Notes: a model not told the origin generated them from the sequence alone. Counted from the first letter of the stretch, positions 1 to 8,749 are shown. The stretch: DNA of 64,000 bases from Suilimivivens sp045586385 (GCA_045586385.1 JAZNAE010000086.1:1-64000), one strand, 5' to 3'. Program-made: numbers and translations.

Positions 1-503
1 TTAAGGAAATTACGATATCAAGGTCAGCCTGCGCGGATGCCAATAACGACCATGTATGTGATTATGGATGCGGTAGAACCATTGGCAGTGCCGATGATGG
101 TAATGATAATAATACATCGGAAGAAACAGAAGAATTAAAAGAAACAGAAGAATTAAAAGAAACAGAAGAACAGATTTTTACAAGAGAACTCTTAACCAAG
201 GTAGCAGGTGCAAAAGCGGGAGATAATGTTGTAATCGATGCAACTATCTGGCATTCATTTAGTGCAAAGGTATTGGAACAGCTTTTTGCAAAAAAAGGTG
301 TAAGTTATACCATCTATTATTACTTTAAAGGTGAATACTTCTACATTACGATTCCTGCAAACGCAGCATTAGAAGAAGGCTGTGATTGGTACGGCCCTCT
401 TAAATTAAATGCCATGTTTGGTAGAACCATGATAAGTAAAGCAGAATATGAAGAGGCTATTGCAAAAATAAAAAAACAAACAAATAATACCGCAGTAAAA
501 TAG
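1..503 (+). CDS. C-terminal part of an unidentified protein with a Glu/Lys-rich tandem-repeat linker (partial)
   Basis: The frame is open from the window edge (first full codon at position 3) to the stop at 501-503, so the true start lies outside. The visible 166 residues contain a low-complexity linker in which an 18-bp unit encoding ETEELK is repeated about three times (about 119-173). A compact region of roughly 110 residues rich in Tyr/Phe follows. The linker suggests a secreted or surface-attached protein, but no signal peptide is visible because the N-terminus is missing. A hairpin with a T-run (514-555) follows directly. I do not recognise the family. Confidence 0.6.
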   Translation, partial: KEITISRSACADANNDHVCDYGCGRTIGSADDGNDNNTSEETEELKETEELKETEEQIFTRELLTKVAGAKAGDNVVIDATIWHSFSAKVLEQLFAKKGVSYTIYYYFKGEYFYITIPANAALEEGCDWYGPLKLNAMFGRTMISKAEYEEAIAKIKKQTNNTAVK

Positions 504-513
504 AAATTATTAG

Positions 514-555
514 AAAAAGTATTTGTTGGATTTTATTCCGGCAGATACTTTTTTT
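514..555 (+). terminator. Rho-independent terminator after the partial ORF
   Basis: Arms AAAAAGTAT (514-522) and ATACTTTTT (545-553) flank a long loop and end in a T-run. It sits 11 bp after the stop codon of the upstream partial gene. Confidence 0.5.
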
Positions 556-692
556 ATTGTAAATAGAAATATTTTGAAAGTATTTTTCTGCTTTATCTAT
601 GATTTTCTATCAATTCTCGTATTAGTTAAGCGAAAGGGATATTTATCATAGTTGGAAAAAATGCGTGTAAAGAGAAAGGATAGGATATAAGC

Positions 693-881
693 ATGGAAAA
701 AATAGGAAAGAAACGTTTTGTGAGATACAAAACAGGAGCAGAATTTTATGATGTGTGTCAGTCTACTTTTGAGAAATGGGCAAAGGAAGCCGGAGCGGTT
801 TGCAAAGTGGGAAAAGCAGTGATTGTAGATTGTGAGGTCCTTGACAGATATTTAGAAGCATTTAGGCTTCCGGCAGAATAA
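693..881 (+). CDS. DUF6462-like / excisionase-like small DNA-binding protein
   Basis: 62 residues with the pattern KKRFVRYKTGAEFY...KWAKEAGAV...VDCEVLDRYLEAF. This resembles small excisionase/MerR-type helix-turn-helix proteins (DUF6462) that accompany Tn916-like integrases in Lachnospiraceae. It has an AGAAAGGA ribosome binding site. Its position upstream of a ribbon-helix-helix regulator and a tyrosine integrase remnant fits a role in excision control of an integrative element. The family assignment is from memory of such proteins; the helix-turn-helix itself is inferred. Confidence 0.6.
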   Translation: MEKIGKKRFVRYKTGAEFYDVCQSTFEKWAKEAGAVCKVGKAVIVDCEVLDRYLEAFRLPAE

Positions 882-912
882 ATTGGAGAAGAGTACTATT
901 ACCTTAACCACT

Positions 913-961
913 TATCGTATTACGAAAAATAATTGACATATCGTATTACAAAAAGTATAAT
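913..961 (+). promoter_or_regulatory. Consensus promoter with two operator-like repeats
   Basis: TTGACA (933-938) and TATAAT (956-961) are separated by exactly 17 bp. The repeat TATCGTATTAC[GA]AAAA occurs at 913-929 and again at 939-955, inside the spacer, 26 bp apart. The first contains the palindrome TCGTATTACGA. A repressor bound there would occlude RNA polymerase. The obvious candidate is the ribbon-helix-helix protein encoded just downstream. Confidence 0.7.
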
Positions 962-990
962 GGTTTCAGATGAGAGAAAGGAGAAGTCCT

Positions 991-1161
991 ATGAGAAAAA
1001 TGGGTAGACCAAAATCAGATGTAATTATGGACAAAATTGTGACAATAAGGATGTCTGACGAGGAACACATTAAACTGAAGGATTATTCTGAAAAACATCA
1101 ACAGACTATAACAGAAACCATTAAAAAAGGAGTTGAATTATTGTATAAGACTCAAAAATAA
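991..1161 (+). CDS. Ribbon-helix-helix (CopG/Arc-type) regulator
   Basis: 56 residues from the ATG at 991, chosen over an upstream in-frame ATG at 970 because AAAGGAG lies at the right distance. The core (DKIVTIRMSDEEHIKLKDYS...TITETIKKGVELLY) has the short beta strand plus two helices of ribbon-helix-helix repressors. The RxGRPK-like basic N-terminus is also typical. The gene lies right behind a promoter with two operator-like repeats, which suggests autoregulation. Neighbours are an excisionase-like gene and an integrase remnant. Confidence 0.65.
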   Translation: MRKMGRPKSDVIMDKIVTIRMSDEEHIKLKDYSEKHQQTITETIKKGVELLYKTQK

Positions 1162-1200
1162 GGTGTAGTTCTCTTCTTTCCAAAAGAAAGGAGCAGACAC

Positions 1201-1848
1201 ATGGCAAAATCACGAAAGGATAGCAAGGGTAGAGTATTACGAAAGGGAGAAACGGTTCGTAGCTCAAATGGGATGTATCAGTATAATGCGTATGTTAGAC
1301 CAACCATAGGCAAACGAAAGATTAAGGACATAAAATATTCGGATATTTTGTGCTTCTATAAGGTTCTAATAGAAGAACATAACCTGAGTTATGGTACTAT
1401 CGAGCATTTACAGAGGGAAATACACCCTGCGTTTGAAATGGCAGTAAGAGATTGCATTATCAGAACCAATCCAACCCATAAAGTCTTAGGGCAGTTAAAG
1501 AAGCAGACCGGAGCCAGGAGGGGCGTAAGAAATGCCCTGACACCGGAACAGGTGTCAGAGTTGGTGAGTTAAGTGGATTGAGGTGCGGAAAGCACTGGAA
1601 GAAATTAAACAGTATCAATCTGATAATGGTATTTTCTGTAAATCTGTAATTGATGGTTATAATGAAACGGAACTGCACAATGCGGCTTTAAAGAAAATCA
1701 GTCGGTAATGGGGCATGTTGATATAGGTACAACAATGAACATCTACGCAGAGGTTTCAGAAGCTAAAATGAAGCAGTCAATGGAAGCGTTGTCAGAGAAA
1801 TATGTAAGAATAATACCCGATAATACGTTGTTTTGGGAAAGGCAATAA
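1201..1848 (+). pseudogene. Decayed Tn916-type tyrosine integrase
   Basis: The intact N-terminal piece (1201-1572) starts like Tn916 integrases (MAKSRKDSKGRVLRKGE) but joins directly to the core-binding domain, so an internal segment is missing. It stops after EQVSELVS. Downstream, in shifted frames, come fragments matching the catalytic domain (VRKALEEIKQYQSDNGI...VIDGYNETEL) and then the C-terminal catalytic block QSVMGHVDIGTTMNIYAEV, which contains the nucleophilic Tyr and ends at 1846-1848. The catalytic Arg/His-x-x-Arg region is gone. The gene is almost certainly inactive. Confidence 0.75.
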
Positions 1849-1887
1849 AGGTCAAAAAGCCAATAATACAGCATAATACGGGATAAT

Positions 1888-1926
1888 AAGTAAAGTCTGG
1901 TTGATTTTGGAAGAGAAACAGACCAT
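1888..1926 (+). repeat. 39-bp core repeat, copy 1 (candidate att site)
   Basis: Matches 3471-3509 with one mismatch. The sequence on either side diverges, which is the signature of a site-specific recombination core. The repeat overlaps the beginning of the hemZ-like fragment. Confidence 0.6.
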
Positions 1927-2071
1927 AGTAGCTTGCAGCGCCGGAACAATCAGTAAAAGAGTTTATCCGGACGGACGCATTGAGAGATGCGACAATGTCA
2001 AAGATGTGGCTCTCTATATAGAAAAAATCGACGAAATGATTGAGAGAAAACGAAAACTATATGAGGAATAA
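1895..2071 (+). pseudogene. hemZ: hemZ-like 3' end, copy 1
   Basis: 58 codons plus stop encoding WLILEEKQTIVAC...TISKRVYPDGRIERCDNVKDVALYIEKIDEMIERKRKL. This pattern resembles the C-terminus of HemZ, the anaerobic coproporphyrinogen dehydrogenase. No radical SAM domain precedes it. It begins inside a 39-bp core that is nearly identical at 3471-3509, and lies 47 bp after the integrase remnant. That arrangement is expected at the att end of an element integrating into a gene 3' end. The HemZ identity is from memory. Confidence 0.6.
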
Positions 2072-2128
2072 ACTTTAGTTTTACAAAGACTTAACGACAC
2101 AGAAAATGTGAAGCAATCAAAAAGTGTG

Positions 2129-2157
2129 TTGTTAACCATGTAAAAATAAGATATACT
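2129..2157 (+). promoter_or_regulatory. Sigma-A-type promoter of the ATPase gene
   Basis: TTGTTA (2129-2134), a 17-bp spacer, and TATACT (2152-2157) lie 23 bp before the ATG at 2181. Confidence 0.5.
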
Positions 2158-2180
2158 GATCATAGAAAGAGGTGAAAATA

Positions 2181-3410
2181 ATGGAACTGTTTCATAGAGA
2201 ACAATATCTTTCGAAGATTAGAGGTTTTTACCATGATACCGATTTGATTAAAGTTATCACCGGTGTCAGAAGGTGTGGTAAATCAAGTCTTATGGAGATG
2301 ATAAAAACTGAACTGATTGCGTCAGGTATTAGTGAAGAGTGTATCATTTATATTGATTTGGATTCAAGGAAATATAGAAAAATTAAAACAGATGACGAAT
2401 TTGAAAAGGTAGTAGATGAGTTGTCTGCTACAAAAGAAACGAAATATTTGTTTGTTGATGAAATACAAAATGTAGAAAATTTTGAGGAAATTATCAATGC
2501 TTTTAGGAATGACGGTGATTATTCCATTTTTATTACCGGTTCAAATTCATATTTGCTAAGCGGAGAGTTGACTACAAAGCTTACGGGAAGATATGTTGAG
2601 TTTGAACTTTTTACTCTCAATTTCAATGAATACCTTTTAATGAAAGACTTCTATCATAAACCTATAGATAAAAATCTAAATATTGAATTGGATAAATATC
2701 TTAGAGAAGGCGGTTTTCCACGTACTGTCAGATTTGATACAACAGAAGAAAAGCAAACATATGTTAAATCAGTAATAGAAGAAATTTTTCAAAAAGATAT
2801 AAAGAAAAGAGTCAAGATTCGTAATGTGGAGGTCTTTGAAGCAGTTCGTGGTTTTGTTATGAATAATTACGGTGCGACTATGAGCATACAAAGTCTTCAA
2901 CAGTCATTAGAGAAGGTTGGGTTGTCAGTACAGCGTGCTACTTTGAAACGCTATATAGATGCGTTGGTTGGGGCCAAAATTCTTTATAAATGCGATCGGT
3001 TTGATATGAAATCTAAGAGAGCCCTGAGTGGCGAGAAGAAGTATTATCTGGCAGATACCTCTTTCTACTTTGCTTTTAATACGGATAATCGTATAAATTA
3101 CGGACCAGCATTAGAGAATATGGTATATTTGTATTCCAAGGGAATGAATTATTCTGTAAGTGTTGGAAGAATCGGTAAATTGGAGTGTGATTTTATTCTT
3201 AGAGATACGGAACAGAATTATTCTTATGTGCAGGTTGCGTATACAATAAATGAGAGTAAACAGACTGAGGATAGAGAATATAAACCATTAGAAATGATAA
3301 GAGATAATTATGCAAAATATGTTGTGACAATAGATTACTTGTTGCAGAAGAGAAATGGGATAAATCACATCAATATTTTAGAATTCATTAGAGAGGGCAA
3401 AAAATTCTGA
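2181..3410 (+). CDS. AAA_14/DUF4143-type ATP-binding protein
   Basis: 409 residues. The start is ATG 2181, with AGAGGTG 7 nt upstream, rather than the in-frame GTG at 2172. Near the N-terminus is a P-loop (TGVRRCGKSSL), followed by a Walker B-like stretch (YLFVDEIQNVENF) and the sensor-like FITGSNSYLL. These form the AAA_14 domain. The C-terminal half (LEKVGLSVQRATLKRYIDAL...LENMVYLYSKG) matches the DUF4143 layout with a nuclease-like fold. Such ATPases are common accessory genes of unknown role. The gene sits alone between two copies of a 39-bp core and two hemZ-like ends, so it is probably mobile cargo. Confidence 0.8.
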   Translation: MELFHREQYLSKIRGFYHDTDLIKVITGVRRCGKSSLMEMIKTELIASGISEECIIYIDLDSRKYRKIKTDDEFEKVVDELSATKETKYLFVDEIQNVENFEEIINAFRNDGDYSIFITGSNSYLLSGELTTKLTGRYVEFELFTLNFNEYLLMKDFYHKPIDKNLNIELDKYLREGGFPRTVRFDTTEEKQTYVKSVIEEIFQKDIKKRVKIRNVEVFEAVRGFVMNNYGATMSIQSLQQSLEKVGLSVQRATLKRYIDALVGAKILYKCDRFDMKSKRALSGEKKYYLADTSFYFAFNTDNRINYGPALENMVYLYSKGMNYSVSVGRIGKLECDFILRDTEQNYSYVQVAYTINESKQTEDREYKPLEMIRDNYAKYVVTIDYLLQKRNGINHINILEFIREGKKF

Positions 3411-3470
3411 TGTAATTTTGTCCTGATACGGTGGATTTAAGTCAATTCACAGGCAGCAATGGCTAATGTA

Positions 3471-3509
3471 AAGTAAAGTCTGGTTGATTTGGGAAGAGAA
3501 ACAGACCAT
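3471..3509 (+). repeat. 39-bp core repeat, copy 2 (candidate att site)
   Basis: Second copy of the core at 1888-1926, 1,583 bp away in direct orientation. Only the central base differs (T versus G). Confidence 0.6.
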
Positions 3510-3651
3510 CGTGGCTCTTGGTGCGGGGAGTATTACAAAGCGGGTATATGGAGACGGACGAATTGAACGTTGCGATAATGTGAAGGATGTAGGCCTTTAT
3601 ATCGAAAAGATTCATGAGATGATTGAGAGAAAGAAAAATCTTCTTTTGTAG
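3478..3651 (+). pseudogene. hemZ: hemZ-like 3' end, copy 2
   Basis: 57 codons plus stop encoding EEKQTIVALGAGSITKRVYGDGRIERCDNVKDVGLYIEKIHEMIERKKNLLL. It is the same HemZ C-terminus as copy 1, but with many synonymous and some amino-acid differences beyond the shared core. A stop codon lies just upstream in frame, so no full HemZ is encoded here. The coding pattern is preserved, which fits a formerly functional gene end that was displaced by integration. Confidence 0.6.
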
Positions 3652-3665
3652 GAAGGTGTTTAGAA

Positions 3666-4958
3666 ATGGCAAATAAGTTAAAAGGAAATGAACTGAAAGC
3701 ATTTTGTATCTTTACAATGTTGTTATTGTTTGTAAGCAGCTTTATACTGAACTCTCCGGCAGAAATTGCGGAGGGGATGATAACCATTGTTTTATCAAGA
3801 GATACGCTGATTACGGATTATTTTGAACTGACATCCTACGGGGCAGCATTTTTTAATGCAGCACTTGTTATGGGCATGGCCATCTGGATGTTACACCGCT
3901 TGAAAATGCCTTTTACAGGACTTTCTATGGCGGTAATCTTTATTAACGTAGGCTTTGCCCTTTTTGGCAAAAACCCTGTGAATGTTCTGCCGATTGTGAT
4001 AGGAACCTGGCTCTATGCCAAAGTGCATAAGGCACCCATGAGCCGTTACATTTACACGGCACTGTTTGGGTCCTGCTTATCACCGTTAGTAACAGAGATG
4101 GGATATTTGCTCCCTTATTCTGCGGGACTGAATTTTCTGCTGGCAGTTGTAATCGGTATTTTTGTGGGATTTATTTTGCCGCCCCTGGCACAGCACACCG
4201 CGTCCATGCACATGGGTTATAATTTGCTCAATATGGGATTCGCAGCAGGACTTCTAGCCTTCGTGATTGTATGTGTACTTTCTTCCATAGGACTTGCGTG
4301 CAACAGTGTGCATATTTGGAAAGAGGGAAGACCCATTGAGTTCGTGGTAGGATTATATGCATATTTTCTATTGACATTACTATTGGGAGTTTGGTTTAAT
4401 AAAAAAAGTTTTCATGGATTGAAACATTTGCTGAAGCATCCGGGCCGTGCGGTAGCCGATTTTGTGATGATGGACGGCGAAGGTGTAACGCTGATTAATA
4501 TGGGACTTGTGGGTATTTTTTCTGTCACCTATATTCTCCTGATAAAGGGAGATTTGTCAGGACCGGTTATTGGTGCGATTTTGACAGCCTATGGGTTTGC
4601 TGCATTTGGTGTGCACATTAAAAACTATCCGCCGGTTCTGTTAGGTGTTTTTTTGTCAACCTTTATTAATAACTATACGCCGGATACACCGGGGATTCAG
4701 CTTGCGGCAATTTTTGCATCAGGGCTTGCACCTATTGCAGGACAGTTTGGCCTTATCCCGGGTATTATTGCAGGTATGCTACATGCAGCAGTTGTTATGT
4801 GTTCCGGAGCTTTATACGGAGGCTTGAACTTATATAATAACGGATTTAGTACAGGCCTTGTGGCGATTGTCATGGTTCCCATGATTGAAAGTTTTATGAA
4901 AAATTTTGAGCTGAGAAAACAAAAAAAGATGAGGGGAAAAGAGGAAAATAAATTATGA
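3666..4958 (+). CDS. DUF1576 family multi-pass membrane protein
   Basis: 430 residues with roughly ten or more hydrophobic segments and Gly/Pro-rich membrane stretches (VLLGVFLSTFINNYTPDTPG). It resembles the DUF1576 family of uncharacterised membrane proteins common in Clostridia. The start has the ribosome binding site AGGAAGG. It is the first gene of a run that continues through a small protein (4-bp ATGA overlap) and the chromate transporter halves, so it may be co-transcribed with them. Substrate unknown. Confidence 0.75.
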   Translation: MANKLKGNELKAFCIFTMLLLFVSSFILNSPAEIAEGMITIVLSRDTLITDYFELTSYGAAFFNAALVMGMAIWMLHRLKMPFTGLSMAVIFINVGFALFGKNPVNVLPIVIGTWLYAKVHKAPMSRYIYTALFGSCLSPLVTEMGYLLPYSAGLNFLLAVVIGIFVGFILPPLAQHTASMHMGYNLLNMGFAAGLLAFVIVCVLSSIGLACNSVHIWKEGRPIEFVVGLYAYFLLTLLLGVWFNKKSFHGLKHLLKHPGRAVADFVMMDGEGVTLINMGLVGIFSVTYILLIKGDLSGPVIGAILTAYGFAAFGVHIKNYPPVLLGVFLSTFINNYTPDTPGIQLAAIFASGLAPIAGQFGLIPGIIAGMLHAAVVMCSGALYGGLNLYNNGFSTGLVAIVMVPMIESFMKNFELRKQKKMRGKEENKL

Positions 4959-5305
4959 TGCACGAGGAAAAGAAAGTAGCTAAAATTGTAGAAGAATTGA
5001 ATATGTTTTTCTTCTCATTGGAAGCTACCAAAATAAAATCAGAAATTGAGAGGGCAGAAAAACAGGTAATTATAAACTTTGAGGCTGATTACAGTCCGGA
5101 GTTTTCTGATAAAGTACAGTATCTGAACCAGTATTTAAATGAGGAAAAGAATGAGGGCATGGAAGACTTTTACTGGGAACTTGCAGGAAGCGGTGATCCG
5201 GGAGAGACAAGCCAGCTCTTACTCATCGGCATGATGATTGAAAAAGCAGAAATTGATATTAAAGAGACATCTGTGAAACTGCGTTTATACAAAGATATTT
5301 TATAA
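4955..5305 (+). CDS. Conserved hypothetical acidic protein downstream of DUF1576
   Basis: 116 residues, acidic and soluble, with no signal peptide or membrane segment. It is mostly helical in appearance (KVAKIVEELNMFFFSLEATKIKSEIERAEK). The ATG overlaps the stop of the DUF1576 gene by 4 bp, so translation is probably coupled. I do not recognise a function. Confidence 0.65.
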   Translation: MMHEEKKVAKIVEELNMFFFSLEATKIKSEIERAEKQVIINFEADYSPEFSDKVQYLNQYLNEEKNEGMEDFYWELAGSGDPGETSQLLLIGMMIEKAEIDIKETSVKLRLYKDIL

Positions 5306-5317
5306 AAGGATAAAGTT

Positions 5318-5866
5318 ATGAAGGAATTATTTGCGTTATATTGGGCTTTTTTCCGTATAGGGGGATTGACCTTCGGAGGCGGACTCACTATGCTTCCCAT
5401 GTTAAAATATGAATTGGTAGAAAAGAGAGATTGGATATCGGAAGAGCAATTACTTGATTGCTATGCAATCGGACAGTGCACACCGGGAATCATTGCAGTA
5501 AATACAGCGACCTACGTGGGATATTTGCGAAAAGGCGTTGCAGGAGGCATAATGGCTACATTAGGTATGGTGAGTCCCTCTGTGATTATCATTACAATTA
5601 TCGCCATGTGCCTGGAAAGTTTTATGGATAATGTATGGCTACAACATGCATTGATGGGTGTCCGTGGTGTTGTCTGTGCACTGATGCTTAATACGGTAAT
5701 TACACTGGCGAAGAAAAGCCTGGTATCGCCTGTTACATATATTATTTGCGGTGTGGCATTTATTGCGGCAATGTTTACCAATATTCCCCTTATTGTGATT
5801 GTACTTTGCGCGGGATTTGCCGGTATTATGATAGAAAAGGGGAAAAAGGAGAAAGTAAATGGATAG
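5318..5866 (+). CDS. chrA: Chromate transporter family protein, first half
   Basis: 182 residues starting with the family signature FRIGGLTFGGGLTMLPML, then the CTPGIIAVNTATYVGY motif of the CHR family. Five to six membrane segments are visible. In Clostridia the transporter is often encoded as two short half-size proteins, and the next gene is the second half, overlapping by 8 bp. The real substrate may be another anion, because CHR proteins occur in species not known to resist chromate. Confidence 0.85.
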   Translation: MKELFALYWAFFRIGGLTFGGGLTMLPMLKYELVEKRDWISEEQLLDCYAIGQCTPGIIAVNTATYVGYLRKGVAGGIMATLGMVSPSVIIITIIAMCLESFMDNVWLQHALMGVRGVVCALMLNTVITLAKKSLVSPVTYIICGVAFIAAMFTNIPLIVIVLCAGFAGIMIEKGKKEKVNG

Positions 5867-6416
5867 AGTTCTTGACCTTTTTATCAGCTTCTTTAAAATT
5901 GGATTATTTGCAGTAGGGGGAGGACCTGCCACCATCCCCTATTTGATGGATTTGACGGTGACAAAGGATTGGTTTACCATGGAAGAGTTAACCAATATGA
6001 TTGCCATAAGCGAATCTACGCCGGGACCGGTTGGTCTTAATATGGCAACTTATGCGGGGGTTTCCACAGTGGGAATGTTTGGCGGATTAATTGCCAGCCT
6101 TGGACTAGTGATTCCCAGTATTGTAGTGATTATTATTATTGCAAAATTCATGAAGAACTTTAGTGATAATAAGTATGTAAAAGCTGCTTTTTTTGGAATC
6201 AGACCGGCAGTGACGGCACTGATTGCCATGGCGGTATATAATCTTTGTAAGGTTTCCCTGTTTGTTGAAATGAACGGAAAATACGAACCGGCGATTAAGA
6301 CGATTGTTTTGGCGTTGATTGTATTTTTCTTAATGAGGATTAAGAAACTAAGTAAAATGCATCCTGCCATGTGGCTTTTGGGGGCAGCAGTTGTAGGGAT
6401 ATTGTTTAGGTTTTAA
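5859..6416 (+). CDS. chrA: Chromate transporter family protein, second half
   Basis: 185 residues with the paralogous CHR motifs FFKIGLFAVGGGPATIPYL and SESTPGPVGLNMATYAG, and about six membrane segments. It overlaps the first half by 8 bp, so the two halves are translationally coupled and probably form a heterodimeric transporter. Confidence 0.85.
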   Translation: MDRVLDLFISFFKIGLFAVGGGPATIPYLMDLTVTKDWFTMEELTNMIAISESTPGPVGLNMATYAGVSTVGMFGGLIASLGLVIPSIVVIIIIAKFMKNFSDNKYVKAAFFGIRPAVTALIAMAVYNLCKVSLFVEMNGKYEPAIKTIVLALIVFFLMRIKKLSKMHPAMWLLGAAVVGILFRF

Positions 6417-6419
6417 ATA

Positions 6420-6938
6420 ATGAGACAACAAAATAAAATCCATGGAGTATGGTTGTTTCTTTTGTGGAGTGCGTTTTTGCTGCTTACAGGTGCAATTGTT
6501 TATCTGTCATTACAAGACGGCATTACTGCAAAGGAGCAAATGTATAAAATAGTTGAATATTTACAGAGATATACGGAAGTTGACTTGAAAGACAAACTGG
6601 GGATAGAAATGGCTGACAAGGACCAACTAGCTTATTTGTTAAGACAAGGCGGGAGAGCAGCTGCATTCTTTCTTTTGGGAATACTGGGCACACTTTCCGT
6701 GCATATGACTTTCCGGAAAATGAACTGGCTTACCAAAACATGCATTACCTCTGTATGCCTGGTGGCAATTGCCTATTTTACGGAAAAAGTAAAGGAATAC
6801 CTTCCCACCAGACATTTTAGCAGAGAGGAAATGCTTCTTAGCATTGCAGCAGTTATTTTGGGCTTTTTCTTTGTAAGTTTTATCACTTTTTTAGGATCTG
6901 TTTTAAGAGCCATCAAGTGTATGATGGCAAGGAGTTAA
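6420..6938 (+). CDS. VanZ-like membrane protein
   Basis: 172 residues. There is an N-terminal membrane segment (WLFLLWSAFLLLTGAIVYLSLQDG) and three further ones, with the conserved RQGGRAAAFFLLGILG stretch and the ending SREEMLLSIAAVILGFF seen in VanZ-like proteins. It starts 3 bp after the chromate transporter stop. Its end overlaps by 4 bp the 3' end of the opposing membrane protein gene. Function in this context unknown. Confidence 0.75.
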   Translation: MRQQNKIHGVWLFLLWSAFLLLTGAIVYLSLQDGITAKEQMYKIVEYLQRYTEVDLKDKLGIEMADKDQLAYLLRQGGRAAAFFLLGILGTLSVHMTFRKMNWLTKTCITSVCLVAIAYFTEKVKEYLPTRHFSREEMLLSIAAVILGFFFVSFITFLGSVLRAIKCMMARS

Positions 6939-7309
6939 CTGACCATGCCGCCCAGCATGCCGCTGGCACAGCATACTGCCAGTGTGGAGAAGAAATCTGA
7001 CCCGAATCCGCCAAAACTTTTATGAATAATAACAGAAATGACGGTGAGCACAATAAAATACAGAAATCCCATCAGCAGTCCCCACAAAAAACGGCGGGAC
7101 TGTTCTTTTTTTCCTGCAAGAAAACCGGCGAGGAATGTGGTGATTACATAAATAAGGGTAATTCCCATGGAAACTGTTTTTTCAGATAAACTGAAACGAT
7201 AAAGAAACAAGGATAGCAAAAGAAGAAGAATTGTTGTGAGTAAATAGGACAGGAAAAGGTTTTTTAATAAAAAGGATAGTTTGGTATTAACAGCCAATTT
7301 TTGAGTCAT
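6935..7309 (-). CDS. TIGR04086-like small membrane protein
   Basis: 124 residues with four predicted membrane segments and the pattern TFLAGFLAGKKEQSRRFLWGLLMGFLYF, which matches the TIGR04086/YrzE family of small Firmicute membrane proteins. It is convergent with the VanZ-like gene (4-bp 3' overlap) and divergent from the CNNM gene at 7439. Function unknown. Confidence 0.7.
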   Translation of the reverse strand: MTQKLAVNTKLSFLLKNLFLSYLLTTILLLLLSLFLYRFSLSEKTVSMGITLIYVITTFLAGFLAGKKEQSRRFLWGLLMGFLYFIVLTVISVIIHKSFGGFGSDFFSTLAVCCASGMLGGMVS

Positions 7310-7438
7310 GTGAAGCCTCCGGAAATTTATAAAATGTTTACGTTTTCTTTATTTATATTTCTATGACTGAACTTGACAGAGAATACCACAGTATTGTAAT
7401 ATTTGCTTATTATATTTTAAACACATAAAAGGAGTGAT

Positions 7439-8749
7439 ATGATTTTGGATACCGAAGGTGTCATACAATTAGTAGTTATTTTAGTTTTGGTGCTTTTGTC
7501 TGCTTTTTTCTCATCAGCAGAGACAGCACTTTCCACTGTCAACAGGGTGAGAATTAAAACTTTGGCTGACGAAGGAAACAAGAGGGCAAAGACAGCACTT
7601 AATGTACTTGACAAATATGGTAAGATGCTTAGTGCTATTTTGATTGGTAACAATATCGTAAATTTATATGCGTCTTCTCTGGCAACAACTTTAGCGTTAA
7701 AAATTAATCTGGCAACAGGAATAGCGACTGGTGTACTAACAGTTGTTATTTTAATTATGGGTGAGATTATTCCCAAAAATATGGCCATGGTTTATTCGGA
7801 GAAATTGGCATTATTTTATGCAGGAATTATCGGTGGACTTATGAAACTGATGACACCGGTGATTTTCCTTGTGGATAAACTTGCAAGCGGTATTATGTTA
7901 CTGTTGCATGTGGATGCAAGCAAGCGTACAGCGATGACGGAAAATGAACTCCGTACCTATGTGGAAGTCAGTCATGAGGATGGTGTAATCGAGTCCGAAG
8001 AGAGAGAAATTATATACAATGTGTTTGATTTCTCAGATGCGGTGGCAAAGGATATCATGATTCCCAGAATTGATATGGCTACGATTAACGAAGATGCTAC
8101 TTACCAGGAAGTGATGGAACTTTTCAGGGATTGTATGTATACCAGAATTCCGGTTTACCGTGAGGATAAAGATAATGTAATCGGTCTTATCAATATCAAA
8201 GATTTTATTTTGGTTACGGATAAGAGAAGTTTTAAAATCAGCAAGATTATGCGTGAGGCATATTATACATACGAGTTTAAAAAGACAGCGGATTTGCTCT
8301 ATGAAATGAGGCAGAACAGAATTAATGTTGCCTTTGTCTTAAATGAATATGGTGCTACAGTGGGTATGATTACGCTGGAAGATTTGCTGGAAGAAATAGT
8401 TGGTGAAATCCGTGATGAGTACGACGAGGATGAAGAAGAACTGATTCAGGAAGTAGATGAAAGGACATATCTTGTTGAGGGAAGCATGAAACTTGCGGAT
8501 ATCAACGATGAACTGGGAACCACTCTTGATTCAGAGGATTATGACTCCATCGGCGGACTTATGATAGAGAATCTGGACAGACTTCCGGAAGACGAAGAAG
8601 AAATTACTACAGAGGCAGGTATTGTCTTGAAAGTGCAGGGCATTAACCAGAACAGAATCGTAAAAGTGCTCATGACTTTGCCGGAAGAGGCGCAGGCAGA
8701 CTGCCATGAGGAAGAGGAAACAGCAGAAGAAAAGATGCAGGAAGAATAA
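7439..8749 (+). CDS. CNNM/CBS-domain ion transporter (HlyC/CorC family)
   Basis: 436 residues. The N-terminal CNNM/DUF21 membrane domain (about 1-190) contains FFSSAETALST and the conserved GEIIPKNMA motif. A CBS pair follows (about 200-330: RIPVYREDKDNVIGLINIKDFI and EYGATVGMITLEDLLEEIVGEI). The CorC_HlyC C-terminal domain (about 345-420) comes next, and then a Glu-rich tail. Members are linked to Mg2+ or Co2+ efflux and membrane integrity. AAAGGAG precedes the start by 4 nt. It is divergent from the TIGR04086-like gene. Confidence 0.9.
   Translation: MILDTEGVIQLVVILVLVLLSAFFSSAETALSTVNRVRIKTLADEGNKRAKTALNVLDKYGKMLSAILIGNNIVNLYASSLATTLALKINLATGIATGVLTVVILIMGEIIPKNMAMVYSEKLALFYAGIIGGLMKLMTPVIFLVDKLASGIMLLLHVDASKRTAMTENELRTYVEVSHEDGVIESEEREIIYNVFDFSDAVAKDIMIPRIDMATINEDATYQEVMELFRDCMYTRIPVYREDKDNVIGLINIKDFILVTDKRSFKISKIMREAYYTYEFKKTADLLYEMRQNRINVAFVLNEYGATVGMITLEDLLEEIVGEIRDEYDEDEEELIQEVDERTYLVEGSMKLADINDELGTTLDSEDYDSIGGLMIENLDRLPEDEEEITTEAGIVLKVQGINQNRIVKVLMTLPEEAQADCHEEEETAEEKMQEE

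Noticed and set aside
1460..1949. Two minus-strand ORFs over the integrase remnant
   Set aside because: They lack ribosome binding sites and lie opposite recognisable integrase fragments.
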